Part shown: piece after piece, positions 44,871 to 53,342 of the stretch
How the letters are laid out: every line of letters starts with the position of its first letter
How positions within the stretch are numbered: position 1 is the first letter of the stretch
Assembly (NCBI RefSeq): GCF_001746915.1
Contig: NZ_MJGC01000053.1
Span: 62,001-126,000 of the forward strand
Length of the DNA stretch: 64,000 bases
Direction of reading: 5' to 3'
Source of the DNA: Desertifilum tharense IPPAS B-1220
GTDB lineage: Bacteria; Cyanobacteriota; Cyanobacteriia; Cyanobacteriales; Desertifilaceae
Position numbers and translations under genes: made by a program
Notes under the pieces: generated by a model
Told to the model about the DNA's origin: nothing
Seen by the model: the letters and a program-made list of their open reading frames with translations, nothing else
Database searches by the model: none

Positions 44871-45968
44871 TTATTGACTGGTATTTTTGCGCGGAGGACG
44901 TGGCAGTCTCGAACTCAGCGGCCCCAAAAGGCGATTGAGACTCCGCAGTTGTTCGGCCGTTCCCATACAAATCAGCAAATCTCCGGGCAAAATCTGCGTT
45001 TCGCCCATCGGCCCGCCAATCAACGTTCCGTCATCGCGGCGAATCGCCAGCACCAACGCTCCAGTTTGCGATCGCAACCTAGCCTCGCTCAATGACTGAC
45101 CGACAAACGGGCAAAGCTGCGGATCGATCAAAAACTCCTCAAGATAATAGGCGCGATCGGCTCCAGTAATCGCGCCCTCCAAAAAATCCATCACCTGGGG
45201 TCTGAGAGCGGCAGCAGCCATCCTCCGACCGCCCGTGATATAGGGGGAGACGACGGCATCGGCTCCCCCCCGCTGAAGCTTCTGAACGGCCTCTTCCGTA
45301 CTCGCCCGCGCGATCGCCCGAATCTTGGGATTCAGCGTTTTCGCCGACAGCACCGCATACAAATTTTCAGCATCCGAGGGTAGCGCCGCCACCAAACACA
45401 GCGCCCGTTCAATTCCCACCTGGATCAACGTTTGATCGAGGGTGGCATCCCCTTGAAACGCCACGCAACCCAGGCTTTGAGCCGTTTGCACGGGATCGAG
45501 TTCCGAGTCAATCACCACAAAACTAATATTTTCGGCTTGAAACTCCAGCGCCACCTGGCGTCCCGTACGCCCAAACCCGCAGAGAATATAATGTTCGCTT
45601 AAAGATTCAATCAAACGTTTTTGTAACCTTATCCGCCGTTCTTCTTGAAAATAGCCTTGAATTACGGCTTCTGTAAATCGATTGACAATATAACCAATCG
45701 CCACCACGCCCATTAACAGTAGGACAATTGTAAAAATCCGAGCGCGATCGTTCATCGGCTGAACTTCCAAATAGCCCACCGTCGCTAGCGTAATCGCCGT
45801 CATATAGATCGCATCGATCGTCCGCCAGCCTTCAACAAACTTATACCAGAGCGTTCCCGTTAAAAAAACACCCGCTAAGGCGATCGCACCGCCAAGTAAC
45901 TCTGCTCGGAGGCGGCGATACTGGCGTTCTAGGTTAACCTGATTCGGCAGAGACGTTTTTGGACTCAT
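44871..45968 (-). CDS. RCK-domain potassium-channel-like protein with atypical filter
   Basis: A 365-aa two-helix ion channel: TM1 (GGAIALAGVFLTGTLWYKF, about 26-44), pore loop with TLATVGYLEV (T63-V64-G65-Y66-L67-E68) and TM2 (FTIVLLLMGVVAIGYIV). An RCK/TrkA-N Rossmann domain follows (CGFGRTGRQVA, 130-140) and then a TrkA-C domain with GPMGETQILPGDLLICMG. Layout matches MthK/GsuK-type ligand-gated K+ channels. The second filter glycine (GYG) is replaced by leucine, so conduction or selectivity may differ. It is divergent from a TrkA gene 85 bases away. Confidence 0.85.
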   Translation of the reverse strand: MSPKTSLPNQVNLERQYRRLRAELLGGAIALAGVFLTGTLWYKFVEGWRTIDAIYMTAITLATVGYLEVQPMNDRARIFTIVLLLMGVVAIGYIVNRFTEAVIQGYFQEERRIRLQKRLIESLSEHYILCGFGRTGRQVALEFQAENISFVVIDSELDPVQTAQSLGCVAFQGDATLDQTLIQVGIERALCLVAALPSDAENLYAVLSAKTLNPKIRAIARASTEEAVQKLQRGGADAVVSPYITGGRRMAAAALRPQVMDFLEGAITGADRAYYLEEFLIDPQLCPFVGQSLSEARLRSQTGALVLAIRRDDGTLIGGPMGETQILPGDLLICMGTAEQLRSLNRLLGPLSSRLPRPPRKNTSQ

Positions 45969-46053
45969 GATCGAGTAGCCGCCTGGGATAGAAATAGGAA
46001 TAATACTAAAGAGAACGTAAAACTGCTACTAAGCACAATTTGAGAAGCAAGCA

Positions 46054-46770
46054 ATGTATGTACTGATTGGTGGCGCTGGAATGATGGGGCTGGGACTGGC
46101 TCAACAGTTATTAAAATTGGGTCATACCGTAGCAATCATTGATGTAGACCCACTTGCCTGTCGCTTTGCCCGTGAAAAAATCGGAGTTATGGCATTTGAA
46201 GGGAGTGCCGTGAGTACAACAGTGCTTCTAGAAGCCGGGATTCGACAAGCCAATGCCGTTGTGGCCGCCCTCAGAGATGATGCATTGAATTTAGCGATGA
46301 TCGCATTGTCTAGGAGTTATGGGATTTCGCACACCGTAGTGCGAATGCGCGATCGCGAATTTCTAGAAGCTTACCGTTTCGCTCAAGCCAGCCACATCAT
46401 CAGCACCGTTGATTTAGCCGTTGCCACGATGGCGAACGCGATTGAATACCCTGAAATCGAGTCAATGATGCATTTTGAGCAAGGGCAGGTGGAAGTGCTT
46501 AAGCTGCCGGTTCCAGGCGATTGCTATGTGGCGGGTCGCAGCGTAGCCCAAATTGCTCAAGACCCACGTTTTCCAAGCAGTTCGCTGATCATCGGTTATC
46601 AATGTCATGCGTGTGCCGATCTACAGATTCCCAACGGTAGCACGGTGCTAGAAGCGGGTTCGACTATTTTAGTTGTTACCCGCCCTGAGCTAGTCCACCC
46701 GATGATTGATTTTCTCGGTCTGCACGCTAGTCATCTTCCAACGATAGAAGTTTCTCATCCAAATCTTTAA
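46054..46770 (+). CDS. trkA: TrkA-family NAD-binding potassium-uptake regulator
   Basis: A 238-aa cytosolic protein with an N-terminal TrkA-N Rossmann fold (VLIGGAGMMGLGLAQQL, then IIDVDPLACRFARE) and a C-terminal TrkA-C part (PVPGDCYVAGRSVAQIAQD, EAGSTILVVTRPEL). Such proteins bind NAD(H)/ATP and gate Trk/Ktr channels. No TrkH/KtrB transmembrane partner is present in the window; the adjacent RCK channel is the nearest candidate. Its 3' end overlaps the convergent antiporter gene by 44 bases (46727-46770). Confidence 0.85.
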   Translation: MYVLIGGAGMMGLGLAQQLLKLGHTVAIIDVDPLACRFAREKIGVMAFEGSAVSTTVLLEAGIRQANAVVAALRDDALNLAMIALSRSYGISHTVVRMRDREFLEAYRFAQASHIISTVDLAVATMANAIEYPEIESMMHFEQGQVEVLKLPVPGDCYVAGRSVAQIAQDPRFPSSSLIIGYQCHACADLQIPNGSTVLEAGSTILVVTRPELVHPMIDFLGLHASHLPTIEVSHPNL

Positions 46771-48337
46771 CATAAGGCTGCACTAGGTTTTCTGGGACAA
46801 TACGCTTGCGAAGCGCATCGCTCACGGCTCCTTTCTCTGCCAGTAACAGTCGCCGTCGAATGGCATCTAGCCCGCTGCGATCGCTCTTCAATTGTCTAGC
46901 TCGATATTGATTATAAAAATCGCGCAACACCCGTTCCGACTCTGCGACTCGGACTTGATAGGAAGCCCAGAGTTCCTCATAAACAGCCTTCGGCAGTACA
47001 CCCGATTTGAGTAAACTATCGAGTTCGTCTTGAGCAGCCTTAGCCGCAATCAACTGAATTTGTAACTTCCCGGCTTGTTCCGTCACCTCTGAAACTCGAC
47101 TAATGTTTAGCCGCTTGACTAACCCCGGTAAACTTAATCCCTGCCCTACTAGAGAAAACAGCACTGCGCCGAAGACCAATTCAATAATGTTGTCTCGTCC
47201 GGGCAAAGTCAGCGGAATACTCAGCGCCAGCGCCATTGACAAAGAACCTTTGATGTTGCCCAAGAACAGAACATGCTGCCAGGGCAAAGGAATAGGGCGG
47301 TCGAACCAGCGCAGCCCTGCGAGTAACAAATAAACTGAGAGAATTCGCCCCAGTTGATACGCCAAAATCACCAGCAAGATGGATGGGAGAATGCTCCACA
47401 GTGTCAACGGATTAATCTCAATTCCAATCAGGAGAAAAATAAACGTATTAACTCCGAAACCTGCGTACTCCCAAAAACTCAGTAAAGTAATGCGATCGGA
47501 GGCAGATGAACTGCGAGGAAGCCCAAGATTACCAAAAATGAGTCCAGCCATGACCACCGCTACTGCACCGGATACCCCCAAAAATTGCCCAATCTGAAAG
47601 GTTCCTAACGCCAAGGCTACTGTTAGCAATAGGCTACTCAAGGGGTCATTGAGGCGGACAAAGATCGGCAAACTTAAGTAGCCCAAGATTGCCCCAACCA
47701 GTCCCCCACCCAAGGCAACCACGAGCAACTCCTTAACACCTTCCAAAACGGTGAGGGAACCTGTCGCATAAACCACTAAAATCAGATTGAAGGAAACGAG
47801 AGCCGCCGCATCATTGAAGAGAGTTTCTCCCTCGACAATAGCAGAGAGGCGGGAAGGCACCTGGATTTCCTTAAAGACGGCAATCATAGAAACTGTATCT
47901 GTATTTGCCAGAATCACGCCGAACAACAATGCGGGAATCCAATCTATTCCCAACCCGAATTTAACCAAAACTGCAATAATTGCTGACGAAAAAATCGAAC
48001 CCGGCCCTGCTAAAAGCGCGACTGGCTTAAAGGTGCTGCGGAGACGGCTCATATGCGTATTGATTGCCGCTTCAAAAATCAGGATGGGCAGAAAAAGATT
48101 TAAAACTAGAGAGGGGTCTAAACCAATTCGATGCGACAAGACATCCGTAATCGGTAGGCCGGCCAGCACTAAACCCGCAACATAGGGAATTCGCAGCCGC
48201 TGAGTAACAAGGGCAACCGCCGTCGCAATTAGGAGCAGAATGATTAAAATGATCGCCAGTTCAGGAATGCCCCCTGGGGTCTGGTTTTCTAGAGCAGGAT
48301 TATTGCCCAAAGGAGTTTGTTGCGCTAAAGTCCACAT
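46727..48337 (-). CDS. CPA1-type cation:proton antiporter
   Basis: A 536-aa membrane protein from the ATG of MWTLAQQTPLG, which has GGAGG ten bases upstream; a second ATG at 48355 is possible. About eleven to twelve helices are visible, with the CPA1 motifs LPILIFEAAIN, GVILANTDTVSMIAVFKE and EGETLFNDAAALVSF holding the ion-binding Asp and Asn-Asp. A long C-terminal soluble region (about 130 residues) is charged and helical. It exchanges Na+ or K+ for protons. The gene runs into the 3' end of trkA on the opposite strand. Confidence 0.88.
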   Translation of the reverse strand: MWTLAQQTPLGNNPALENQTPGGIPELAIILIILLLIATAVALVTQRLRIPYVAGLVLAGLPITDVLSHRIGLDPSLVLNLFLPILIFEAAINTHMSRLRSTFKPVALLAGPGSIFSSAIIAVLVKFGLGIDWIPALLFGVILANTDTVSMIAVFKEIQVPSRLSAIVEGETLFNDAAALVSFNLILVVYATGSLTVLEGVKELLVVALGGGLVGAILGYLSLPIFVRLNDPLSSLLLTVALALGTFQIGQFLGVSGAVAVVMAGLIFGNLGLPRSSSASDRITLLSFWEYAGFGVNTFIFLLIGIEINPLTLWSILPSILLVILAYQLGRILSVYLLLAGLRWFDRPIPLPWQHVLFLGNIKGSLSMALALSIPLTLPGRDNIIELVFGAVLFSLVGQGLSLPGLVKRLNISRVSEVTEQAGKLQIQLIAAKAAQDELDSLLKSGVLPKAVYEELWASYQVRVAESERVLRDFYNQYRARQLKSDRSGLDAIRRRLLLAEKGAVSDALRKRIVPENLVQPYVKDLDEKLLSLEDD

Positions 48338-48431
48338 GACCGCTACTCCTCCCATAAACTCGCTTTCCCTCAAGAAATCAATAGACTACTACCGTTTGAG
48401 TCTACAGGAGAGGGTTTGCAAATCTGTATCC

Positions 48432-49046
48432 ATGCCAATGAAGCTAAAGCAGCATTTCTGGGTCTATTGGGCGATCGCTGCGATCGCTCTCACCGCCTGT
48501 TCAATCCCAACGACCTCATCCAATCCCCAGCCTAGCTTAGAGCGTAACACTTCGTTAAGGGCAGTCACGTTAGATCCGACGAACGTGGCGATCGGACAAA
48601 CTGTATATGTGCCCGTTTACTCTCACATCTATCACTACAGTAACCAGAAGCACATAATCAATTTGTCAGCTACGCTCAGTATTCGCAATACGGATCTGAC
48701 AAATTCGATTATCATTACTTCCGTGCGCTACTACGACACCAATGGGCAACTGATTCGCCAAGATGTTCAGAGTCCGGTAGAACTTAAACCGCTTGCTTCT
48801 GCGGACTTCTTCATTGCAACAGACGATACCAGTGGCGGATCGGGTGCAAACTTTATTGTAGAGTGGGTTGCAGAGCAAACGGTTTTTGAGCCTGTCATTG
48901 AAGCTGTCATGATTAGCACATCTTCTGCTCAAGGCATTTCGTTTGTCAGCCCTGCTAAAGTTCTCAAGCAACACGGAATGCAAAAATCGCCAGAACTACA
49001 GCAGCAGACATCGCGGGTATCCAAGGCAGTCCTAAGCCAAATTTGA
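48432..49046 (+). CDS. DUF3124 lipoprotein
   Basis: A 204-aa protein from the ATG of MPMKLKQHFWV (a second ATG lies two codons later). Signal peptide ending in the lipobox ALTAC predicts a lipoprotein. The mature part has the DUF3124 pattern: IGQTVYVPVYSHIYHY, LSATLSIRNTD and SVRYYDTNGQLIR. The function of DUF3124 is unknown. It is divergent from the antiporter across less than 100 bases. Confidence 0.85.
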   Translation: MPMKLKQHFWVYWAIAAIALTACSIPTTSSNPQPSLERNTSLRAVTLDPTNVAIGQTVYVPVYSHIYHYSNQKHIINLSATLSIRNTDLTNSIIITSVRYYDTNGQLIRQDVQSPVELKPLASADFFIATDDTSGGSGANFIVEWVAEQTVFEPVIEAVMISTSSAQGISFVSPAKVLKQHGMQKSPELQQQTSRVSKAVLSQI

Positions 49047-49253
49047 GGATAATGGCGGTGATGCCCGATATCGCAGCAGAATCAGTCAAGCTGTCCTAAG
49101 AGAAAAGTGGGTAAAACCGGCGGGGGAACTCAGCCTAGGTTGTCAGCAAAAACTGACACAATTTACCCGGATTCCAGGTGTCAAAGATACAATGTTTTAC
49201 TTGCGTTTTGCTCAACAGTCATCATTATTCAAATCCCTAGTCATAGCGAGGAT

Positions 49254-50534
49254 ATGCGAGTGAGTCCAGAAATGGTTGTTCAAAATCTACCTAATCTTCA
49301 AGTTTCAGCCTCCGCAGACTTTGACAGTAGCGAGTTCGATCGCTATGTGATGTCTACTTATGCCCGCTTTCCCATTGCACTAGAGCGGGGGGACGGTTGT
49401 AAAGTTTGGGATACCCAGGGAAATGAGTATTTAGATTTTGTGGCAGGAATTGCCACTTGTACCCTAGGTCATGCTCATCCGGCGCTGGTGGAAACGGTGA
49501 GCCAGCAAATCCAAAAGCTCCACCATGTTTCTAATCTGTATTACGTCCCAGAGCAAGGAAAACTCGCCCAGTGGCTGGTTGAGCATTCCTGTGCCGATCG
49601 CGCTTTTTTCTGTAACTCTGGAGCGGAGGCGAATGAGGGGGCGATTAAATTAGCCCGGAAATACGCCCATACGGTCTTAAATGTGGCGGAACCGATAATT
49701 TTGACGGCGAAAGCCAGTTTCCACGGTCGGACGCTAGCGACGATTACAGCCACGGGTCAGCCCAAGTATCAAAAGAACTTCGATCCGTTGATGCCGGGGT
49801 TTGAGTATATTCCCTACAACGATATTGAGGCGGTGGAAATTGCGATCGCCGCTTTAGATAATGGCAAGCGGCGCGTGGTGGCGATTATGCTGGAAGCGCT
49901 GCAAGGAGAAGGTGGGGTTCGCCCTGGCGAGTTGGACTATTTCTTGCGGGTGCGCCAGTTGTGCGATGAGAAGGGGATTCTTTTAATTCTGGATGAAGTG
50001 CAGGTCGGCGTGGGTCGGACGGGCAAGTTTTGGGGTTATGAGAATTTGGGCATTGAGCCGGATATCTTTACCTCAGCCAAGGGGTTAGCCGGAGGAATTC
50101 CCATCGGGGCGATGATGTGTAAGGCGTTCTGCGATGTTTTCTCTCCCGGCGATCATGCCAGTACCTTTGGGGGGAACCCGTTTGCTTGTGCGGCGGCTTT
50201 AGCGGTGTGTCAAACCCTGGAAACCGAGCATTTGCTGCACAATGTCCAAGAACGGGGCGAACAGTTACGCAAGGGCCTCAGAGCGATCGCCTCTGCGTTT
50301 CCCCAGGTGGTGAAAGAGGTACGCGGCTGGGGGCTAATTAATGGTTTGGAATTACAGCCCGAAGTCTCTTTGACTTCCGCCGATGTGGTGAAAGCGGCGA
50401 TCGCAGAAGGCGTTTTGCTGGTTCCCGCCGGCCCCAAGGTGGTGCGGTTTGTGCCGCCTTTGATTGTATCGCCCGCTGAAGTGGAAACGGCGATCGCGGC
50501 CGTTAAAAAGGCGATCGCTCAATTCCATCCCTAG
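49254..50534 (+). CDS. argD: Acetylornithine aminotransferase
   Basis: A 426-aa class III PLP aminotransferase, arginine biosynthesis step four. The start is the ATG of MRVSPEMVVQN after AGCGAGG; the longer frame to 49107 has no matching sequence. Visible signatures: DFVAGIATCTLGHAHPALV, FFCNSGAEANEGAIKLAR, LILDEVQVGVGRTGKFWGYE (20 residues) and the PLP lysine in TSAKGLAGGIPIG. It could also accept succinyldiaminopimelate, as some ArgD do. A terminator follows. Confidence 0.94.
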   Translation: MRVSPEMVVQNLPNLQVSASADFDSSEFDRYVMSTYARFPIALERGDGCKVWDTQGNEYLDFVAGIATCTLGHAHPALVETVSQQIQKLHHVSNLYYVPEQGKLAQWLVEHSCADRAFFCNSGAEANEGAIKLARKYAHTVLNVAEPIILTAKASFHGRTLATITATGQPKYQKNFDPLMPGFEYIPYNDIEAVEIAIAALDNGKRRVVAIMLEALQGEGGVRPGELDYFLRVRQLCDEKGILLILDEVQVGVGRTGKFWGYENLGIEPDIFTSAKGLAGGIPIGAMMCKAFCDVFSPGDHASTFGGNPFACAAALAVCQTLETEHLLHNVQERGEQLRKGLRAIASAFPQVVKEVRGWGLINGLELQPEVSLTSADVVKAAIAEGVLLVPAGPKVVRFVPPLIVSPAEVETAIAAVKKAIAQFHP

Positions 50535-50579
50535 CCTGCTGCTTCCCTAACCGCAACGGATACCAAGCGGCGCTCCAAA

Positions 50580-50606
50580 GTCGGGTCATCTTCACCCGGC
50601 TTTTTT
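50580..50606 (+). terminator. Rho-independent terminator of argD
   Basis: A 7-bp stem (50580-50586 GTCGGGT with 50594-50600 ACCCGGC, one G-U pair), 7-nt loop and six T residues, 46 bases after the argD stop. Confidence 0.85.
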
Positions 50607-50739
50607 AGTTTCTAAAAATATCAAATTAGTTTTGTCAATAACGTTTTTACAACTATTTATAAATTGTCTTGTTTCTCTACTTTTACTAAAAATAGATAAA
50701 CCTTTATAATATTTTAAAAAATGTTCAGCGTTTTTAATC

Positions 50740-51270
50740 ATGACATATAGCTCGAATGGCAAAGCTAGCAGTAGCCGACGTAGAAGGAATACGAAAGCAA
50801 CGCCAGACGACACTGCAACAATCTCTACTCCAAATGAGGCCTCTAAAATGAGCAATGATAACGGCGTTCCTACCTTGTCTCCCAGCGCATCCGAACAACC
50901 CAAAGAAGAAGCCAAAAGCGCGCCCGTCGAGAAGCCTGCTGCAAAAAGCACGCCCCCAGAACCCAAAGCCCCCAAAAACGAGCCAATAGCTCTCGACATC
51001 GTGAAAAGCGCCCCCGCCCCCATCCCCTTACCGAACAATCGTCCCATCGAGCCAAGTCATTTAACCGTAGTTGCTCCCCTAACCCTCGCAGGGAATCGCC
51101 CGGTGATGGGTAGCGAAATGCAAGTTACGCATACCTTTATGGCTTCTGGCAACCGTCCCATCGCCTCCAGCCAACTGCACGTTGACAGTACAATTTCCAT
51201 TATGGGCAACCGCCCCATCGCTTCAAATCAGATAGATGACGCCAATCAATTGATGGGTTATTTAGATTAA
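50740..51270 (+). CDS. Hypothetical protein with NRPI repeats
   Basis: A 176-aa protein of unknown function. The first 100 residues are disordered: a basic start (GKASSSRRRRNTKATPDD) and a Pro/Lys/Ala-rich stretch. The C-terminal part has four tandem units of about 20 residues starting NRP[IV]: NNRPIEPSHLTVVAPLTLA, GNRPVMGSEMQVTHTFMAS, GNRPIASSQLHVDSTISIM and GNRPIASNQIDD. The periodicity suggests a beta-repeat or a binding surface. ATG is preceded by AT-rich sequence; a terminator-like hairpin lies downstream. Confidence 0.7.
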   Translation: MTYSSNGKASSSRRRRNTKATPDDTATISTPNEASKMSNDNGVPTLSPSASEQPKEEAKSAPVEKPAAKSTPPEPKAPKNEPIALDIVKSAPAPIPLPNNRPIEPSHLTVVAPLTLAGNRPVMGSEMQVTHTFMASGNRPIASSQLHVDSTISIMGNRPIASNQIDDANQLMGYLD

Positions 51271-51344
51271 TCCCTATTCAGATAGAGGCTAACAGCAGGC
51301 AAATTTGATATTTCTAAAAATAGGGCTTGCTGAATCTAAGAGCA

Positions 51345-51379
51345 GGGGAGGGACTCAACAGTTCCTTCCCTATTTTTTT
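51345..51379 (+). terminator. Probable terminator after the NRPI-repeat gene
   Basis: GGGGAGGGAC and GTTCCTTCCC form an imperfect stem around TCAACA, followed by TATTTTTTT. It lies about 75 bases after the stop. A bulge makes it weaker than the other terminators listed. Confidence 0.6.
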
Positions 51380-51562
51380 GTCCCTTCAGTACCACCTCTA
51401 TCTTGAGACAGAGATCCCCAGCTCAAGCGTTAATCACTCCCCAGGCAGACGGAAGTACAACTCAATTTCGTTAACTTAGAAACATAATCGAGAGACAATT
51501 CATAGTATTTGGATTAGCTCTTGAGCAAATTAAGCATAAAGTAAAATTTGGGAGAAAAAAAC

Positions 51563-51751
51563 ATGGCAATAGATGATAGAGCTGAAGCAACGGCTAAGAA
51601 TATCGAAGGAAAAGCACAAGAAGCCTGGAGCGAAGTGACTGGCGATCCTAAAGATAAAGCCGAAGGAAAAGCCAAGCAAGTTGACGCCCAAGCTAAACAC
51701 GCCAAAGAAGATGTTAAGGATAGCTTAAAAGATCGGGTCGATCGAGCCTAA
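51563..51751 (+). CDS. CsbD-family stress protein
   Basis: A 62-aa hydrophilic protein, MAIDDRAEATAKNIEGKAQE onward (20 shown), with the CsbD pattern of KNIEGKAQEAWSEVTGDP and KDKAEGKAKQ. CsbD proteins are small, abundant general-stress proteins of unknown mechanism. GGGAG lies 8 bases before the ATG; the upstream in-frame TTG is less likely. Its own terminator follows at once, so it can be expressed separately from the lipoprotein gene downstream. Confidence 0.92.
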   Translation: MAIDDRAEATAKNIEGKAQEAWSEVTGDPKDKAEGKAKQVDAQAKHAKEDVKDSLKDRVDRA

Positions 51752-51767
51752 ATCCTCTTATCCTAGA

Positions 51768-51801
51768 GGTCTAGGGGGTGTATATCCCCTAGACCCTTTT
51801 T
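51768..51801 (+). terminator. Rho-independent terminator of csbD-like gene
   Basis: A perfect 10-bp stem (GGTCTAGGGG at 51768-51777 with CCCCTAGACC at 51786-51795), 8-nt loop and CTTTTT, about 17 bases after the stop codon. Confidence 0.92.
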
Positions 51802-51860
51802 AATCAGTATTGAGAAGACTGGCAACAAAATAAATTTGTATTGAACCCTTGGAGGAACAG

Positions 51861-52295
51861 GTGAAGGCTATCCAAAAATATCGTCAAGGGCTAATTGCTC
51901 TGGTATTAACATTAGTAATGTTCGTGGCAACGGCTTGCGGCACAACCAATACCGCAACCAATCCCCAACTTCCTGCTGCTAGTCAGACAGCCGGACAATA
52001 TCAGCAACTAGAACGGGGAGATACCCCTGCGGGTCAAAATTTTGGCGACTGGGTGGTGAGATCTGCCGGAGGGCTAATTAGCGATGCTTATGTTCGCGAT
52101 AATGATAAGTTAGGGGTCGTCATTACCAGTCAAGTCCGCCCCAACGAAGTTCGACCTTTAGCGCGTTCCTTGGTTGAGGGATTCCGCAAGAACTTCACAG
52201 GTCGAGATTTGTCCGTTTTGATGTATGCACCTGATAAAAAACTAATTTTAACGGCAAATTACGATCACAGAACCAATCAGATTGAGTATCAATAG
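51861..52295 (+). CDS. Hypothetical lipoprotein
   Basis: A 144-aa protein read from a GTG with GGAGGA four bases upstream; a TTG twelve bases earlier would destroy that spacing. The signal peptide ends in the lipobox VATAC. The mature protein (VRSAGGLISDAYVRDNDKLG and VLMYAPDKKLILTANYDH regions) is not recognised. It is 30 bases from the next gene and shares its direction, following the CsbD gene; together they look like a stress-related group. Confidence 0.7.
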   Translation: MKAIQKYRQGLIALVLTLVMFVATACGTTNTATNPQLPAASQTAGQYQQLERGDTPAGQNFGDWVVRSAGGLISDAYVRDNDKLGVVITSQVRPNEVRPLARSLVEGFRKNFTGRDLSVLMYAPDKKLILTANYDHRTNQIEYQ

Positions 52296-52325
52296 TCGGA
52301 TAATAAACATCGGAGATCAAATTCC

Positions 52326-52847
52326 ATGACTAGCTCAGACCAATATAAACGTCAAATCATGCAAGATTTGGCTCAAGGTAATGTTGAGAATCTGGGTGAA
52401 GCGCCAGCCGCCCCCGGAAAAGAATACGAAAACTTTGATGATTTTGCCCGTCGTTCTACCCGCGACGAACGCCGCCAACTCTTCGATCGCTCTTTGCAAC
52501 ATAATTCAATTCCCCCTAGCCAGTTAGAACCGGAATTGAAAAAAGCGATTGAGCAAATTAAGCCTAACGAACGCGACGATGTAGCGCGGGAAATGTTTAA
52601 GCAGTTGAGCAAACGCGGTTTAAGCGATCGCCAACTCGAACAACAGCTTGGACTTTCGACTCGTAACCCCAACCGCATGAGTGCAGATGATGTCACCAAA
52701 CTCGCGGCATTTACCTACCACTCTCACCCCGATATCTTCCGCGATGTCTTAGCCGATCAACCCGCAATTCTCAAATTCCTCAGCAACCCCCTAGTTGCAG
52801 CCGTACTGGGTATTGTTGCAGCTAAATGGTTAGGCGGACGCAAATAA
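52326..52847 (+). CDS. Conserved hypothetical protein with C-terminal hydrophobic helix
   Basis: A 173-aa, mostly charged helical protein (FDDFARRSTRDERRQLFDRS, 20 residues; AIEQIKPNERDDVAREMFKQ, 20) ending in one hydrophobic helix (FLSNPLVAAVLGIVAAKWLGG). The hydrophobic end may anchor it in a membrane. No family recognised. It probably shares a transcript with the upstream lipoprotein; a good terminator follows. Confidence 0.7.
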   Translation: MTSSDQYKRQIMQDLAQGNVENLGEAPAAPGKEYENFDDFARRSTRDERRQLFDRSLQHNSIPPSQLEPELKKAIEQIKPNERDDVAREMFKQLSKRGLSDRQLEQQLGLSTRNPNRMSADDVTKLAAFTYHSHPDIFRDVLADQPAILKFLSNPLVAAVLGIVAAKWLGGRK

Positions 52848-52882
52848 TTTCAGTTTCCAAACGAACCGTACACCCTCGACAG

Positions 52883-52909
52883 GGAGCGTTATTGCAACGC
52901 TCCTTTTTT
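52883..52909 (+). terminator. Rho-independent terminator
   Basis: GGAGCGTT (52883-52890) pairs with AACGCTCC (52896-52903) around ATTGC and runs into six T residues, 35 bases after the stop of the gene at 52326. Repeat array 4 begins immediately after it. Confidence 0.92.
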
Positions 52910-53342
52910 AGTGCTGAGTGGGGAAGAAGGGAATTGGGAGTTGGGAGTTGGGGGTTGGGGAAGAAGGGAATTGGGAGTTGGGAGTTGGGGGTTGGGGAAG
53001 AAGAGGATGGGGGGATGGGGGGATGGGGAGATGGGGGGAAACTTCAGACTCAACACTCTGTTGAGACTCAGCACACTGCTACGCAGAAGTAAGGATCTAC
53101 ACAACTAGGTACTTTCTACTCTCTTCTGACTTGGAACTCGGAACTCGGAACTCGGAACTTTCTTCCCCACTCAGCACACCGCTACGCAGAAGTAAGGATC
53201 TACACAACTAGGTACTTTCTACTCTCTTCTGACTCGGAACTCGGAACTCGGAACTCAGCACTGTCTTCCCACTCAGCACTCAGCACTTTACACTCAGCAC
53301 TGTCTTCCCACTCAGCACTCAGCACTTTACACTCAGCACTTA
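52910..53342. repeat. Composite intergenic repeat array 4
   Basis: GTGCTGAGTGGGG, then GAATTGGGAGTTGGGAGTTG-type units (52928-53000), G-rich GGATGGGG units (53005-53040), then two copies of a roughly 103-base block (53068 and 53171) containing CTACGCAGAAGTAAGGATC and runs of GGAACTC, and finally two copies of a CACTCAGCACT/TTTACACTCAGCACT block. Its last unit supplies the nagA stop codon on the minus strand. Confidence 0.9.

Noticed and set aside
50592..51047. Minus-strand ORF of 151 aa over the NRPI-repeat gene
   Set aside because: It would read through the argD terminator and is antisense to a gene with clear tandem protein repeats; it has a Gly/Leu-rich shadow composition.
52826..53108. 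Short ORFs on both strands in repeat array 4
   Set aside because: They consist of translated WELGVGGWG or [12 protein letters not shown] repeat units starting in the terminator region.
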